Positions 18,580 through 26,938 of a stretch of DNA of 64,000 bases are shown here, piece by piece. This stretch comes from Methylotenera versatilis 7 (GTDB lineage: Bacteria > Pseudomonadota > Gammaproteobacteria > Burkholderiales > Methylophilaceae): NCBI RefSeq assembly GCF_000799165.1, contig NZ_JUGF01000002.1:62001-126000 (forward strand). Direction: 5' to 3'. The notes under the pieces are model-generated. The model saw only the letters and a list, made by a program, of their open reading frames with translations. It had not been told where the DNA came from and did no database searches. The first letter of the stretch is position 1; each line of letters opens with the position of its first letter. Position numbers and translations under genes: made by a program.

Positions 18580-19095
18580 TCACTTTAACTCTTTCATCTT
18601 ATCAATCGCATCCTGGTGGCTAAGCTGGCTTTGCCGTAGATTCACATACCACTGGCAATAGCTACCGTAATCACCCTCAACACCTGCTTTCGCAACTTCT
18701 GTCATACCATCCAGCAAGTGAATCAACGTTTCGTGCATTTGGCTTTGCGCCAGTAAATCACGCGTCTGTACTGTGCGATTGGCGATAATGCGCCTTTCTT
18801 CGCCCAGCTGCTTGGCCAACAACTGAATGCGCACTTCATACTGGGCTATATTGGCGGCTGATGGCTGGTAATCAGTTTGGTCACTATTATCCTGCAATGC
18901 CAGCCACGCAGCAGCAATCGCGTCGTCATGCACTGCCAAAAAAGGCATTAAACGCAGTGCATCCAACTCATAATTCAACTCGGTTTTTTCTTCAGCATGG
19001 ACAATCGTTTGCTCGCTGGGCTTTTCGGCTTGCTGTTGGTCGCACGCAGATAAAACTGTGATGAATACAATTAGAATAAACTGCCTATTTTTCAT
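18580..19095 (-). CDS. Lipoprotein of unknown function downstream of the mxa cluster
   Basis: This 171-residue protein has a lipoprotein signal (VFITVLSAC, Cys about 18). The mature part is mostly helical, with an acidic linker after the Cys and the segments YELDALRLMPFLAVHDDAIAA and VEGDYGSYCQWYVNLRQSQLS. It was not recognised. It is the last of three minus-strand genes after mxaD, where Methylobacterium carries mxaE and mxaH of unknown function. Equivalence with those is only a positional guess. A gap of about 70 bases separates it from the gene upstream. Confidence 0.6.
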   Translation of the reverse strand: MKNRQFILIVFITVLSACDQQQAEKPSEQTIVHAEEKTELNYELDALRLMPFLAVHDDAIAAAWLALQDNSDQTDYQPSAANIAQYEVRIQLLAKQLGEERRIIANRTVQTRDLLAQSQMHETLIHLLDGMTEVAKAGVEGDYGSYCQWYVNLRQSQLSHQDAIDKMKELK

Positions 19096-19165
19096 ATTAT
19101 CCCCAAGCTGAAAACAGTCCTAAGTTACGCTAGACATTAAGCTATCTTGCTTTACTCATTTACGA

Positions 19166-19864
19166 TTACTGCACTTGCCATGATATTGAGTCTGCTGAAC
19201 GTCTATCCAAAAGCTGAATTGTTTGCTGTTTCTGTCCAGCAAATCGATTAGCATCCGCGTCTACACGTCTGATTAATTCGTTCAATTGTTGTGTTAAATC
19301 CACTGGCTTTTCACCGTCCAGTAAAGAAAGTGTTTGCTTAAATTTATCTAATTGTGTCTGATTCAGTTCAGTTATTTTGATACGGGCAATTTCTATATTA
19401 CGTGCCGTGTTGTATAAGTACTGCGGATCAATTTCACCTGAAAAATCATATTCATTTTTACCGCCATAAGCCCTAGTCAAAGAGGTGTGCAAACCCGTGA
19501 TTAAAGCAAGTACGCGATCGCCTGGAAAATCCGCATCAACGGCAAGACTAAGAGCGTCTAATTCCTGTAAATGTCTGACGCCATCAAATTTCCAGCCAAA
19601 TGGACCTTCAAATGTCCATTGCACCATTTCTTCCGCACTCACTTGCGTACTCTTTTTAAGCTCATTTGGGTTTGCCTGATAAAGTCTTAACATCAACTGG
19701 CGTAGTACATTGCTATGTTCAGCCATTGCCTGAGATGCAGCTTCTACAGTCTTGGATTGTTTTGTAGTTTTATGAATATCCTTTAACGATTCAGCCTGTA
19801 TTGTTGGCGTTAAAAGTAAGGAAAAAAACAATACAATAAAGTAACGCATGGTAAATTTAAACAT
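19166..19864 (-). CDS. Exported helical protein of unknown function
   Basis: This protein has about 232 residues from the ATG at 19864, which overlaps the thioredoxin-like gene by 8 bases; an ATG at 19849 is equally possible. A signal peptide ends near TIQAES. The mature part is largely helical, with the segments VQWTFEGPFGWKFDGVRHLQ, ITGLHTSLTRAYGGKNEYDF and DPQYLYNTARNIEIARIKI. I do not recognise a named family. The overlap suggests translation coupled to the thioredoxin-like protein. Its position beyond mxaD makes a link with methanol oxidation possible but unproven. Confidence 0.65.
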   Translation of the reverse strand: MFKFTMRYFIVLFFSLLLTPTIQAESLKDIHKTTKQSKTVEAASQAMAEHSNVLRQLMLRLYQANPNELKKSTQVSAEEMVQWTFEGPFGWKFDGVRHLQELDALSLAVDADFPGDRVLALITGLHTSLTRAYGGKNEYDFSGEIDPQYLYNTARNIEIARIKITELNQTQLDKFKQTLSLLDGEKPVDLTQQLNELIRRVDADANRFAGQKQQTIQLLDRRSADSISWQVQ

Positions 19865-20222
19865 TAACTTTTTGAGCAAAATGTTGATTAATTGCACTAT
19901 TATCAAAGGCGCGCCACGTTTGAATCATTTCAACAAATTTTTTCTGTGTCACTTCACCCACTTGTCCATCGATAATCACTTGATCGCGAATGGCGAAAAT
20001 ACAAGGCACTTGCTTCACCTCAAAATACGCCGCTATATCAGGATAGTCATCCGTATTCAGTTTGCCAAAAACAATATCTGGTGTTTGCTGCGCGACCGTT
20101 TTATAAACATCCAAAAACCGCATACACGGTTCACACCATTCCGCCCAAAAATCTACAATTACGAATGCATTTTCTTCAACTACTTGCTTAAAATTAGCAG
20201 AAGTAAGCTCAATGACAGACAT
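19857..20222 (-). CDS. Thioredoxin-family protein with WCEPC active site
   Basis: This protein has 121 residues from the ATG at 20222, chosen for its AAAGGAAA ribosome binding site. It is a thioredoxin domain without signal peptide: VIVDFWAEWCEPC gives Cys30 and Cys33 with Glu-Pro between them instead of the usual Gly-Pro. The cis-proline loop reads KQVPCIFAI, with an extra Cys after the Pro. It is probably a cytoplasmic thiol-disulfide or thiol-peroxide partner. It overlaps the exported helical protein gene and is about 175 bases downstream of mxaD. Confidence 0.85.
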   Translation of the reverse strand: MSVIELTSANFKQVVEENAFVIVDFWAEWCEPCMRFLDVYKTVAQQTPDIVFGKLNTDDYPDIAAYFEVKQVPCIFAIRDQVIIDGQVGEVTQKKFVEMIQTWRAFDNSAINQHFAQKVNV

Positions 20223-20342
20223 CACGTTTCCTTTATTTATTACGCGCATTAAAAATCGCACATTCAAATATAAACACTGTAAAACAACCATATAAGCATC
20301 TTTTTAGAATGGCTTATATGATTGTTAAAATAGATTTAAAAT

Positions 20343-20393
20343 ACTGAAAGCAACTTGTTCCACCAATTGTTAATGACAGATTGCTTTTCAGTT
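20343..20393 (-). terminator. Possible terminator after mxaD
   Basis: Imperfect inverted repeat: CTGAAAGCAA near 20345 and TTGCTTTTCAG near 20381, with one extra base and a long loop. On the minus strand it directly follows the mxaD stop and is itself followed by ATTTTAAATCTATTTT. It would end the mxa message and separate the three downstream genes. The match is weak. Confidence 0.4.
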
Positions 20394-20397
20394 TTAA

Positions 20398-20925
20398 CTA
20401 CTTTTTTTCAGGCGCGCGCTCCAAGCCTTCCAACGCGGCCTTAACATAAGCATTCACGGCTTTTTGCGCTGATTCATCATCCAAGCCTTTTGGCGGTTCA
20501 TTGGTCGTGTCAAAGCGATAATAACGTGCCAACCAACTCACGCGTGAGCCAGTGCCTTCTGCAGTAACTTTAATACGGCCAGTGAGTGAACTGACTGGCA
20601 AGGCTTTTACATCCATATCGCCACCCAAACGGTAAGAAATCGTCATTTCTGCTGGCAGAATCTCATCAATCTCTTCTTGCACTTTGCCACCGGTTTTTAA
20701 GGTGAGCGTGCGATTTAATGGCGTTGCAGATTCACAATTGCTCACTTCACTGTGCCATGTTGCAATTGCGCATGGTTCGCTCAATTTTTTCCACACCACA
20801 GCTGGTGCTGCGTTAATCAGTGCAGTCTGATCAGTTTTTTGCGGGGTTGGGCCATGCGCATACGCAGGTAAAGCGATGGCTGCAAGCACAAGTGCTGTTA
20901 AATAAAAACTACTAGTGAACTTCAT
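20398..20925 (-). CDS. mxaD: MxaD-like periplasmic SRPBCC protein
   Basis: This 175-residue protein has a signal peptide ending near ALPAYAHG and an SRPBCC (Bet v 1/polyketide cyclase-like) domain: LINAAPAVVWKKLSEPCAIATWHSEV at the N-terminus and RIKVTAEGTGSRVSWLARYY in the barrel. In Methylobacterium, MxaD is a 17 kDa periplasmic protein that increases the interaction of methanol dehydrogenase with cytochrome cL. Its place directly after mxaL, overlapping by 4 bases (ATGA), is the canonical order. Two Cys (EPCAIATW, SNCES) may form a disulfide. Confidence 0.88.
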   Translation of the reverse strand: MKFTSSFYLTALVLAAIALPAYAHGPTPQKTDQTALINAAPAVVWKKLSEPCAIATWHSEVSNCESATPLNRTLTLKTGGKVQEEIDEILPAEMTISYRLGGDMDVKALPVSSLTGRIKVTAEGTGSRVSWLARYYRFDTTNEPPKGLDDESAQKAVNAYVKAALEGLERAPEKK

Positions 20926-21938
20926 TTATTTCTCCTGAATTTGAAGTATTGAAAAAATCGTTGTTTATATGTATTGGGTACAAAATACAAAGTGAGCATT
21001 AATACCGCAAAAAATCCCAATACAGGACGTAAATCGGTATCTGCTTTCTGCCAGATCAGCATGCTTTTAGCATGCATCGCGTCGGCTATACCATGTGTCG
21101 TTGTCAGCGTTTGATATTCAAGCCCAGTGGTTTTTGCCAAAGTTTGCAGGTTAACTTCGTCTAAGCCAGAAAGATTCGCGTTGGCAATTGCGGCGGGGTT
21201 AGAACCATGCGGGGCATTTCGGCCATGCTGATTTTCAATTTGCTGATGTTCCATCTCCAGCGCAGATTGCACTCTTGCCATACCAAATGTGGCGTAGCGT
21301 TGCACTTCTTCTAATTCCCAATAACCCGTGATATTGTCTTGGTCATCCAATTTCGGAATTGGACTTTTTTCCACATTGCCAGCCCCCAAGATAGCGCCCT
21401 TCACTTCGCCAGGTTTACCTTCAAAAGCCGGCATATAAGCTGGATTGCCTGGCGGCGCTTGTTGACCATCCGTGATAAATAACACGCGCATATTCGGGTC
21501 TATTTTTTTTGTTTGCGCAATCGCATCAAAAATTCCATGTGATATAAACGAATCTGCCGCCCAAGCCATGCGCCAATCTAAACCTGCTACGGTTTCATCC
21601 AGAGCGCCAAAATGGCTACAAACCTCTAACGGTCGCACGATATTGGTAACATTCCGCTCGGTAAATAGAGCCAGCGCCACCTTAGAGCCACAAGGCATGC
21701 GACGCAATGCAGTACGAATGCCCTGCTTGGCATACGCCAAACGACTCATTGAATTCGCATCTTCTTTGTAATCGCGCACGTTCATGCTTTGGGTAATATC
21801 CAGCACAATCATCCAGTGATAAACTGGCTTGGGCAGTTGCATATGTGGCTTGAGTAAACAGCCCAATAAAACAATCGCCGCGATAAACAATAGCCAGCCG
21901 TTAACATCTAACTTGCCTAAGGTCTTTTTAGCAATCAC
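20922..21938 (-). CDS. mxaL: MxaL, VWA-domain protein of methanol dehydrogenase maturation
   Basis: This 338-residue protein has an N-terminal membrane segment, a von Willebrand A domain and a C-terminal membrane segment near residue 310. The MIDAS metal site reads VLDITQSM (DxTxS) at about residue 47, with LFITDGQQAPPG as the later Asp loop. MxaL acts with MxaA, MxaC, MxaK, MxaR and MxaS in supplying Ca to methanol dehydrogenase. It overlaps mxaK by 4 bases and mxaD by 4 bases, so translation is coupled. Confidence 0.9.
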   Translation of the reverse strand: MIAKKTLGKLDVNGWLLFIAAIVLLGCLLKPHMQLPKPVYHWMIVLDITQSMNVRDYKEDANSMSRLAYAKQGIRTALRRMPCGSKVALALFTERNVTNIVRPLEVCSHFGALDETVAGLDWRMAWAADSFISHGIFDAIAQTKKIDPNMRVLFITDGQQAPPGNPAYMPAFEGKPGEVKGAILGAGNVEKSPIPKLDDQDNITGYWELEEVQRYATFGMARVQSALEMEHQQIENQHGRNAPHGSNPAAIANANLSGLDEVNLQTLAKTTGLEYQTLTTTHGIADAMHAKSMLIWQKADTDLRPVLGFFAVLMLTLYFVPNTYKQRFFQYFKFRRNK

Positions 21939-22495
21939 GGCATGCCTCTAGGAAAGCCTGGAATACTTGGCCAGCCATCCACCGCCAAACCTTCTTCAGG
22001 CTCTTCTTCTTTCACTACTTTTTTTGTCGCGCTTTCGATGTTGGGCGCAAAACGTAACGCCAGCTCAAAGTTGTACTTAGCTTCCAACCAATCTGGCCGA
22101 TACCGCAAAGCACTGCGATAATGCTCTTTTGCCATCGAAAGCAAGGGCGTCACTTCGTCCCAAGCGCCTAAACCTTTTTGCTCTAATAAACTTAATGCCT
22201 GTTTTTGATACAAATTTGCCGCGTTATAGTGGGCATCGGCATGCAGGTCTCGTTCGTTACTTGCTGCAACCTTTGTGTAAAGCTGCCAAGCTTTTTGGTA
22301 CTCTTTTTGTTGCGCCAACTTCCACGCATCCAACATCATGTCGCTTGGCGTGTTTTTTCCGCTTAAGGATTTGGATGCGACTGCTCGGTTGTATTGATCA
22401 TCTTGAAACAGCTGATAACCTTGCCAAGCCATTCCCGTACACGCTGCAATTAAAGTCATTGCGACTATCGGTATCATTCTGAACCGTAACGCCAT
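21935..22495 (-). CDS. mxaK: MxaK, membrane-anchored TPR-like accessory protein
   Basis: This 186-residue protein has an N-terminal membrane anchor (PIVAMTLIAACTGMAWQ) and periplasmic TPR-like helices, seen as ADAHYNAANLYQKQAL and KEHYRSALRYRPDWLEAKYNFELAL. The C-terminus is acidic, then Pro- and Gly-rich. Similar TPR proteins accompany MoxR-VWA systems (BatE type). Its position between mxaC (22-base overlap) and mxaL (4-base overlap) gives the name. It is needed for active Ca-containing methanol dehydrogenase in other methylotrophs. Confidence 0.87.
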   Translation of the reverse strand: MALRFRMIPIVAMTLIAACTGMAWQGYQLFQDDQYNRAVASKSLSGKNTPSDMMLDAWKLAQQKEYQKAWQLYTKVAASNERDLHADAHYNAANLYQKQALSLLEQKGLGAWDEVTPLLSMAKEHYRSALRYRPDWLEAKYNFELALRFAPNIESATKKVVKEEEPEEGLAVDGWPSIPGFPRGMP

Positions 22496-23481
22496 TTTTT
22501 CACCTCCATAAGAGCGAGCACTAACAAACCAAGCACACTGATTAATGCGATGCCATAAAAAATATTGCTTAAGTCATGTCGCGGTGCGGCTTGCTTGTAA
22601 TAAACGGGCTTATTCTTTAAGCGTGCAATCGTTTTCATTGCGCTTTGCACCGCTTGTGGATTTTCGGCTTCATACGCCTGATACGGCATGCCAAGTGTTT
22701 GAAAATAGGCATGTAATTCATATTCCGGGTAAGCCTGCTCTTCCCCTTCTGGCGGCCTATCGCTTAAACTGGCACCATTTTTTGAGCGCAGATAAATCCA
22801 ATATAACGACGCTTGCTGCCGCTGAAACATATTGCGCAATAACTCACGCGTTTTGACATCCAAATGCGCTGCACCATCTGACACCAGCAAAATCACGCGC
22901 GAACCTGTCATCGGCTTGCCTTCAAAATAATCCAAGCCCATACCTAAACCGCGCGCCACTGCGGTAAAGCCCATGCCGCCTGCCTCGGTTGCATTCAATG
23001 CGGCTTGCACCGCTTCTCTATCACCACTTAAAGGTGCGACTAGGATTGGCGAAGTACTGAACGAAACCATGCCAATTAAATCTTCGCGACTTTGTTTAAT
23101 AAAAGCATCTAGCACTCTGCGCGCTGCGGCCATTTTTGAAGCATCAGGTTTTGAAGCACCGTCATGACTAGTCGGCCTATCGGTAAAGTCATCATTCATA
23201 CTGGCGCTTCTATCCAGCACAATCATCACATGCGCACCGCGGCCTAAACGTTCAATATTCAGTTCACCCCAATAAGGCCCCGCCATGGCAAATGCGGTGC
23301 TGATAATCGCAATCGCACCTAATCCGCGCCAAGTTTTGTGTAAATATATAGATAGCGTATCCGCTGGCAAGCTGCTGATGGATGGATGCGGAAACACCTG
23401 ATAACTTTTGCCAAACAGCGGCAACCATGCCAACAACATGAGAAATAAAGGCCAAGTTGCATCTACACCAAAATCAGACAT
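22474..23481 (-). CDS. mxaC: MxaC, VWA-domain protein of methanol dehydrogenase maturation
   Basis: This 335-residue BatA-like protein has two N-terminal membrane segments, a VWA domain with the MIDAS motif VLDRSASM (DxSxS, about residue 90) and LLVSDGAAHLDVK, and a C-terminal membrane segment near residue 310. The segment AVARGLGMGLDYFEG is typical of Bat-type VWA proteins. It is expected to form the inner-membrane complex with MxaL and MxaA that inserts Ca into MxaF. It starts one base before the mxaA stop and overlaps mxaK. Confidence 0.9.
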   Translation of the reverse strand: MSDFGVDATWPLFLMLLAWLPLFGKSYQVFPHPSISSLPADTLSIYLHKTWRGLGAIAIISTAFAMAGPYWGELNIERLGRGAHVMIVLDRSASMNDDFTDRPTSHDGASKPDASKMAAARRVLDAFIKQSREDLIGMVSFSTSPILVAPLSGDREAVQAALNATEAGGMGFTAVARGLGMGLDYFEGKPMTGSRVILLVSDGAAHLDVKTRELLRNMFQRQQASLYWIYLRSKNGASLSDRPPEGEEQAYPEYELHAYFQTLGMPYQAYEAENPQAVQSAMKTIARLKNKPVYYKQAAPRHDLSNIFYGIALISVLGLLVLALMEVKKWRYGSE

Positions 23482-24474
23482 TTACGCTGTGTTCTTTTTT
23501 GTTTCTAAAGCAGCTGCAGACTCAAGCTGCATCAAGCGCTGACTTAACTTACGCAATTGCTGCAAAGTGTGTGTGGATGGTTTGCCAGCAAAAAACACCC
23601 GCTCAGAATCCGTGAAAAAATCTTCGATTTCTTTTCTGGCAGGTGTTAACCAAGCTTTAGTACTAAAAATCAATGGCAGTTTTTCAGCAGATATCGCAGA
23701 GTCGGCAATGCCATCAAAGCCGCGTCTTAAAGCACGGATTGCGACTGATACTGCATTCGCGTTTTCTGGCTGTTGCTCCTGCTTGGATAATTGACGAATC
23801 TCTCTATAGGCTTTACGGAAAGGTCTTAAACGTCCAAGCTGCAAACTAAACCAATCGAAATACCAAGCCAAATAGGCTAAACAAACAGCAGCGCAGCTTG
23901 CAAACAGTGCCAATAAAAGCATATGTCCTGTGAGATTTATTTGTTCTGGCTTTACATCAGCACGTAAATTCTTATATGAATCGCCTGCAATCACGGTTGG
24001 AATCAGCGGCGCAACCAGAATCTGCCCTGCACTGATATTTACCGAAAGCGGCTTTTTGCTTTCATGGGTAAATTTGAGGTTAAGCGGCTTTAATGGGTAA
24101 TGGCGAATCTCTGGCATGGATCTGAAATGCTGCCAGCGCAAATGCACGATATGTTGCGTACTTTGTTGACTATCTTTCTCTTTCACATCAACGCCGATTA
24201 GTTCTACTGGAGAAGAGTTTGCGCCAATGGTCGGCAACGAGCCTTTATCAAAGACATAACCCAATGGCGTTGTAATCGTCAGGGTTTGCTCAGCAATATC
24301 ACCAATGGTGTAACCCAATTCGCGCAGTTGAGAACTGACCTTTAGCTTAACTTCTGTTTGATTACTGGCTTTAACTACTGCGTCACCTGCAACGCTGAAT
24401 TGTGTAAAAATCACGCCAATAGTTAACACTAAAAATTGAGCAAAAAAACCTTTTAAAGCACTCATCATATTCAT
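23482..24474 (-). CDS. mxaA: MxaA, membrane protein of methanol dehydrogenase maturation
   Basis: This 330-residue BatD-like protein has a signal peptide (LVLTIGVIFTQFSVAG), a periplasmic beta-rich region of about 160 residues, one membrane segment at about residues 180-203 (LLLALFASCAAVCLAYLAWY) and a cytoplasmic helical C-terminus. It is required for Ca insertion into methanol dehydrogenase in other methylotrophs. It lies between mxaS (13-base gap) and mxaC (adjacent), which is the conserved order. Confidence 0.88.
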   Translation of the reverse strand: MNMMSALKGFFAQFLVLTIGVIFTQFSVAGDAVVKASNQTEVKLKVSSQLRELGYTIGDIAEQTLTITTPLGYVFDKGSLPTIGANSSPVELIGVDVKEKDSQQSTQHIVHLRWQHFRSMPEIRHYPLKPLNLKFTHESKKPLSVNISAGQILVAPLIPTVIAGDSYKNLRADVKPEQINLTGHMLLLALFASCAAVCLAYLAWYFDWFSLQLGRLRPFRKAYREIRQLSKQEQQPENANAVSVAIRALRRGFDGIADSAISAEKLPLIFSTKAWLTPARKEIEDFFTDSERVFFAGKPSTHTLQQLRKLSQRLMQLESAAALETKKNTA

Positions 24475-24487
24475 GCCATTCGTTTCT

Positions 24488-25351
24488 TTAACTTAACCCA
24501 AGTAAATGTTGGCTTAACTGGGTAGCATTAAAATACTTACCCACAAAAAATGGCTTGCGTATGCCAAGTTTTCTGCATAATTGAATCAAGGTATTACGTT
24601 TTAACAAATAGCTATCGGTCATTTTTTGTAATAACTGAGGGCGTAAAAACAGTGAAGCATCAGCGCCTGTTTCCAGATCTCTCACCCTTGCCCAACCCCA
24701 TTCAGGAATGTTTTCATATTCGGCGTCATCCCACAGTACAACTGGCACAACATCGTGAATCGCCATGGCTTGTAATGTGGTTTTTAATGTTTCAATCTCA
24801 ATATGAAAATCGGAAATCAAAAAAACCAGCGATTTTTTATTGCTTAATTGCGCGGCTAATTGAGGTAAAGCACTGGCAGAAGTCTGTGATTTAAGCGTTG
24901 CAGAATGGATTGTTTGATATATCTGTTGCGCTACTCCACGCCTGCTGGATGCTGATTCAGATAAATCCGGCCTCAATGCATCGTCAGCAGTCAATAAACC
25001 AAAGGCATCGCCTTGGCGCGCGGATGACCATGCAATTGCACTGGCAATTTCTGCAACCATTTTCCATTTATCCGCATCGCCAGCAAAAGCCATGGATGAA
25101 GATGCGTCAATCATGGCGTACACCGTAATCGCGTTACGTTCATAAAATGTGCGCACCATCAGCGTCTTCGGCACCACCATTAAACTTCTGCGTACATCAA
25201 TCCGCTTTGGGTCTGGATGACTGAGAAAATGGCTAAAACCTCTAAAGTCGGCATTACCGCCTAAGGTCTTGCTGGCATGAGCACCTGGTCGCACACCGTG
25301 CGTGCGCCAATTTAGACGATAGTGAAATTCTTGGGGAATAAAATGGCTCAA
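24488..25351 (-). CDS. mxaS: MxaS, DUF58 protein of methanol dehydrogenase maturation
   Basis: This 287-residue protein is of the DUF58 family that pairs with MoxR ATPases. The MIDAS-like motif is MIDASSSM (DxSxS, about residue 82). The segment HFLSHPDPKRIDVRRS before it is typical of DUF58 proteins, and VFLISDFHIE follows. No membrane segment is evident, so it probably works on the cytoplasmic face. It follows mxaR after about 60 bases and precedes mxaA. Confidence 0.9.
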   Translation of the reverse strand: MSHFIPQEFHYRLNWRTHGVRPGAHASKTLGGNADFRGFSHFLSHPDPKRIDVRRSLMVVPKTLMVRTFYERNAITVYAMIDASSSMAFAGDADKWKMVAEIASAIAWSSARQGDAFGLLTADDALRPDLSESASSRRGVAQQIYQTIHSATLKSQTSASALPQLAAQLSNKKSLVFLISDFHIEIETLKTTLQAMAIHDVVPVVLWDDAEYENIPEWGWARVRDLETGADASLFLRPQLLQKMTDSYLLKRNTLIQLCRKLGIRKPFFVGKYFNATQLSQHLLGLS

Positions 25352-25410
25352 TGGCTAGCTCAACTCAATGATTGAAATAAAAATCTCAAAAGCACTTATG
25401 ATAAAAACTA

Positions 25411-26436
25411 TCAGGGCGCAGAAATTTTTCCTAACACGCCTTCTATCAATCTTGGCGCAATCTCATCACGTCTCAGTTCGTAAGCTGGTGTGAAAAAGAT
25501 GCGATGTGCAACGGTATCGTGAAACACAGCACGGATATCATCAGGCGTTAAATAGTCACGCCCTTCAAGCCAGGCGCGACAACGTGCTGCACGCATCAGC
25601 ATGCCCATTCCCCTTGGACTAGCGCCGCCGGCAATTAAACGGGTAATATCGACGTCTTCAATTTCCAAGCCAATTTCCGTAGGATTGCGTAATGCATTCC
25701 ATAAATTGAGCGCGTAATCCTGTAAGGGTAACTCTGCACGAATGCTGTTTTGCACCGCTGTTGCTAAACGATTTAACTCGTCATATGCAACAACACTGCT
25801 GGGTAAATTTTCAATTAATTCATCGGTATTTTGAAAGCGTAGATTGAACATCAAATCACGCTGTAATTCGCGTTCGTTCGGCGCATTGATACTAATCTCC
25901 ATAAAGAAACGATCACGTGCAGCAGCCGGCAATTCAAATGTTTCTTCACGCTCCAAGCGATTTCGGTCTGCAAATACTGTTAAGTGTGGAAACGTATATT
26001 CTCGGTTAAACGCATTGACACTGCGTTCAGCCATTAATCTGAGTAAGAGTGAATGCGCTTGCGGGCGGGCACGATTGATTTCATTAAAAAAGAATACGGC
26101 TAATTTTTCTTCCGATTGCAACAAAGGGCCAGGTGCAACTGCTGGCTGGCCTTGTTCATTGATATAGGCATGGTATAAAAAATCTGAAGGCATTAAATCC
26201 ACAGCACCTTCAATACGCTGATAAGCACCACCTAATAATCGTGCAGCGGCTCTCAATAGTGTGGTTTTTCCAACCCCAACATCGCCTTCAAGCAAGACAT
26301 GGCCTCGTGAAAAAATAGCGATCGTCAGCGACCTGACAGCTTGAACTTGACCGATAACGGCCGAATTCAGTAATTGCTCAAAGTGCAACGCTTTTTCACG
26401 GCCTGCATTTAAATCAATGTTGTTTTTTTGCGTCAT
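25411..26436 (-). CDS. mxaR: MxaR, MoxR-family AAA ATPase
   Basis: This protein has 341 residues from the ATG at 26436; a TTG at 26445 is an alternative start. It is the founding type of the MoxR ATPases and is thought to drive chaperone-like Ca insertion into methanol dehydrogenase. Walker A is GDVGVGKTTL (about residue 51). The Walker B segment reads FFFNEINRA, where MoxR proteins normally have Asp before Glu. The sensor region is ADRNRLEREETFELPAAARDRF. It is the first accessory gene after mxaI, behind a hairpin at 26528-26554. Confidence 0.92.
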   Translation of the reverse strand: MTQKNNIDLNAGREKALHFEQLLNSAVIGQVQAVRSLTIAIFSRGHVLLEGDVGVGKTTLLRAAARLLGGAYQRIEGAVDLMPSDFLYHAYINEQGQPAVAPGPLLQSEEKLAVFFFNEINRARPQAHSLLLRLMAERSVNAFNREYTFPHLTVFADRNRLEREETFELPAAARDRFFMEISINAPNERELQRDLMFNLRFQNTDELIENLPSSVVAYDELNRLATAVQNSIRAELPLQDYALNLWNALRNPTEIGLEIEDVDITRLIAGGASPRGMGMLMRAARCRAWLEGRDYLTPDDIRAVFHDTVAHRIFFTPAYELRRDEIAPRLIEGVLGKISAP

Positions 26437-26527
26437 GGAAATCAAAAATCCTAGTGAGTGTGCAAAGCCTCAAAGCTTTCAAACTAAAGCAGCCTGCTAA
26501 TTCGGTTATCGCTTATTTAAAACAAGA

Positions 26528-26554
26528 AAGGTCGATGCAAAGAGCACCGACCTT
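26528..26554 (-). terminator. Attenuator-like hairpin between mxaI and mxaR
   Basis: On the minus strand, AAGGTCGGTGC pairs with GCATCGACCTT in an 11-base stem (one G-U pair) with a TCTTT loop, followed by TCTTGTTTTAAAT. It lies 15 bases after the mxaI stop and about 90 before mxaR. Because mxaR has the same strand, partial termination here would lower accessory gene expression relative to mxaFJGI. Confidence 0.65.
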
Positions 26555-26568
26555 GTCACTACAATGAA

Positions 26569-26844
26569 TTACTCAAGTTCGAAAACAAACTTGCCAGTTG
26601 CTTTCGCATTAGCAATGCGTTTTGCGTTACGTGCATCCATTGCCTTGATTGAAGCCTCTTGTTTGCCCACTTCTTTTGGATCATGTTTTGGATCGTATTT
26701 AGAACCGGCAATTTTTTCTGGATAGCCAGGTTTAGGCTCCCAGCAGTTGCCTGGCTCTTTACAATTACCACCATCGTATGCAAAAGCAGCGCCAGAAACG
26801 CTCATCACACCTGCTGCTGCCAACACTGTTAAAATAGCTTTCAT
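26569..26844 (-). CDS. mxaI: Methanol dehydrogenase beta (small) subunit
   Basis: This 91-residue protein has a 22-residue signal peptide ending GAAFA and a 69-residue mature chain. The mature N-terminus reads YDGGNCKEPGNCWEPKPGYPEKIAGSKYDPKHDP, characteristic of MxaI, with Cys pairing in CKEPGNC. The rest is a long Lys-rich helix that wraps the alpha subunit. The catalytic role of the beta subunit is not defined. It is the fourth gene of the mxaFJGI unit. Confidence 0.97.
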   Translation of the reverse strand: MKAILTVLAAAGVMSVSGAAFAYDGGNCKEPGNCWEPKPGYPEKIAGSKYDPKHDPKEVGKQEASIKAMDARNAKRIANAKATGKFVFELE

Positions 26845-26938
26845 TCAAATCTCCTTATTTATAAACTTGGTTGCTGGTGATACTAAACATCGACTGAACG
26901 CTACCAGTGCGCGATTCAGAAGAACTCCCTTTAAACTT

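Noticed and set aside
18540-18580. Hairpin between the convergent small secreted gene and the lipoprotein gene
   Set aside because: The 8-base arms (AACAGTAA and complement) are AT-rich with a long loop of about 25 bases, too weak to call a terminator.
26559-26783. Alternative reading frame overlapping mxaI (74 residues, minus strand)
   Set aside because: It has no signal peptide and no resemblance to any family, and it lies fully across the well-supported mxaI in another frame.
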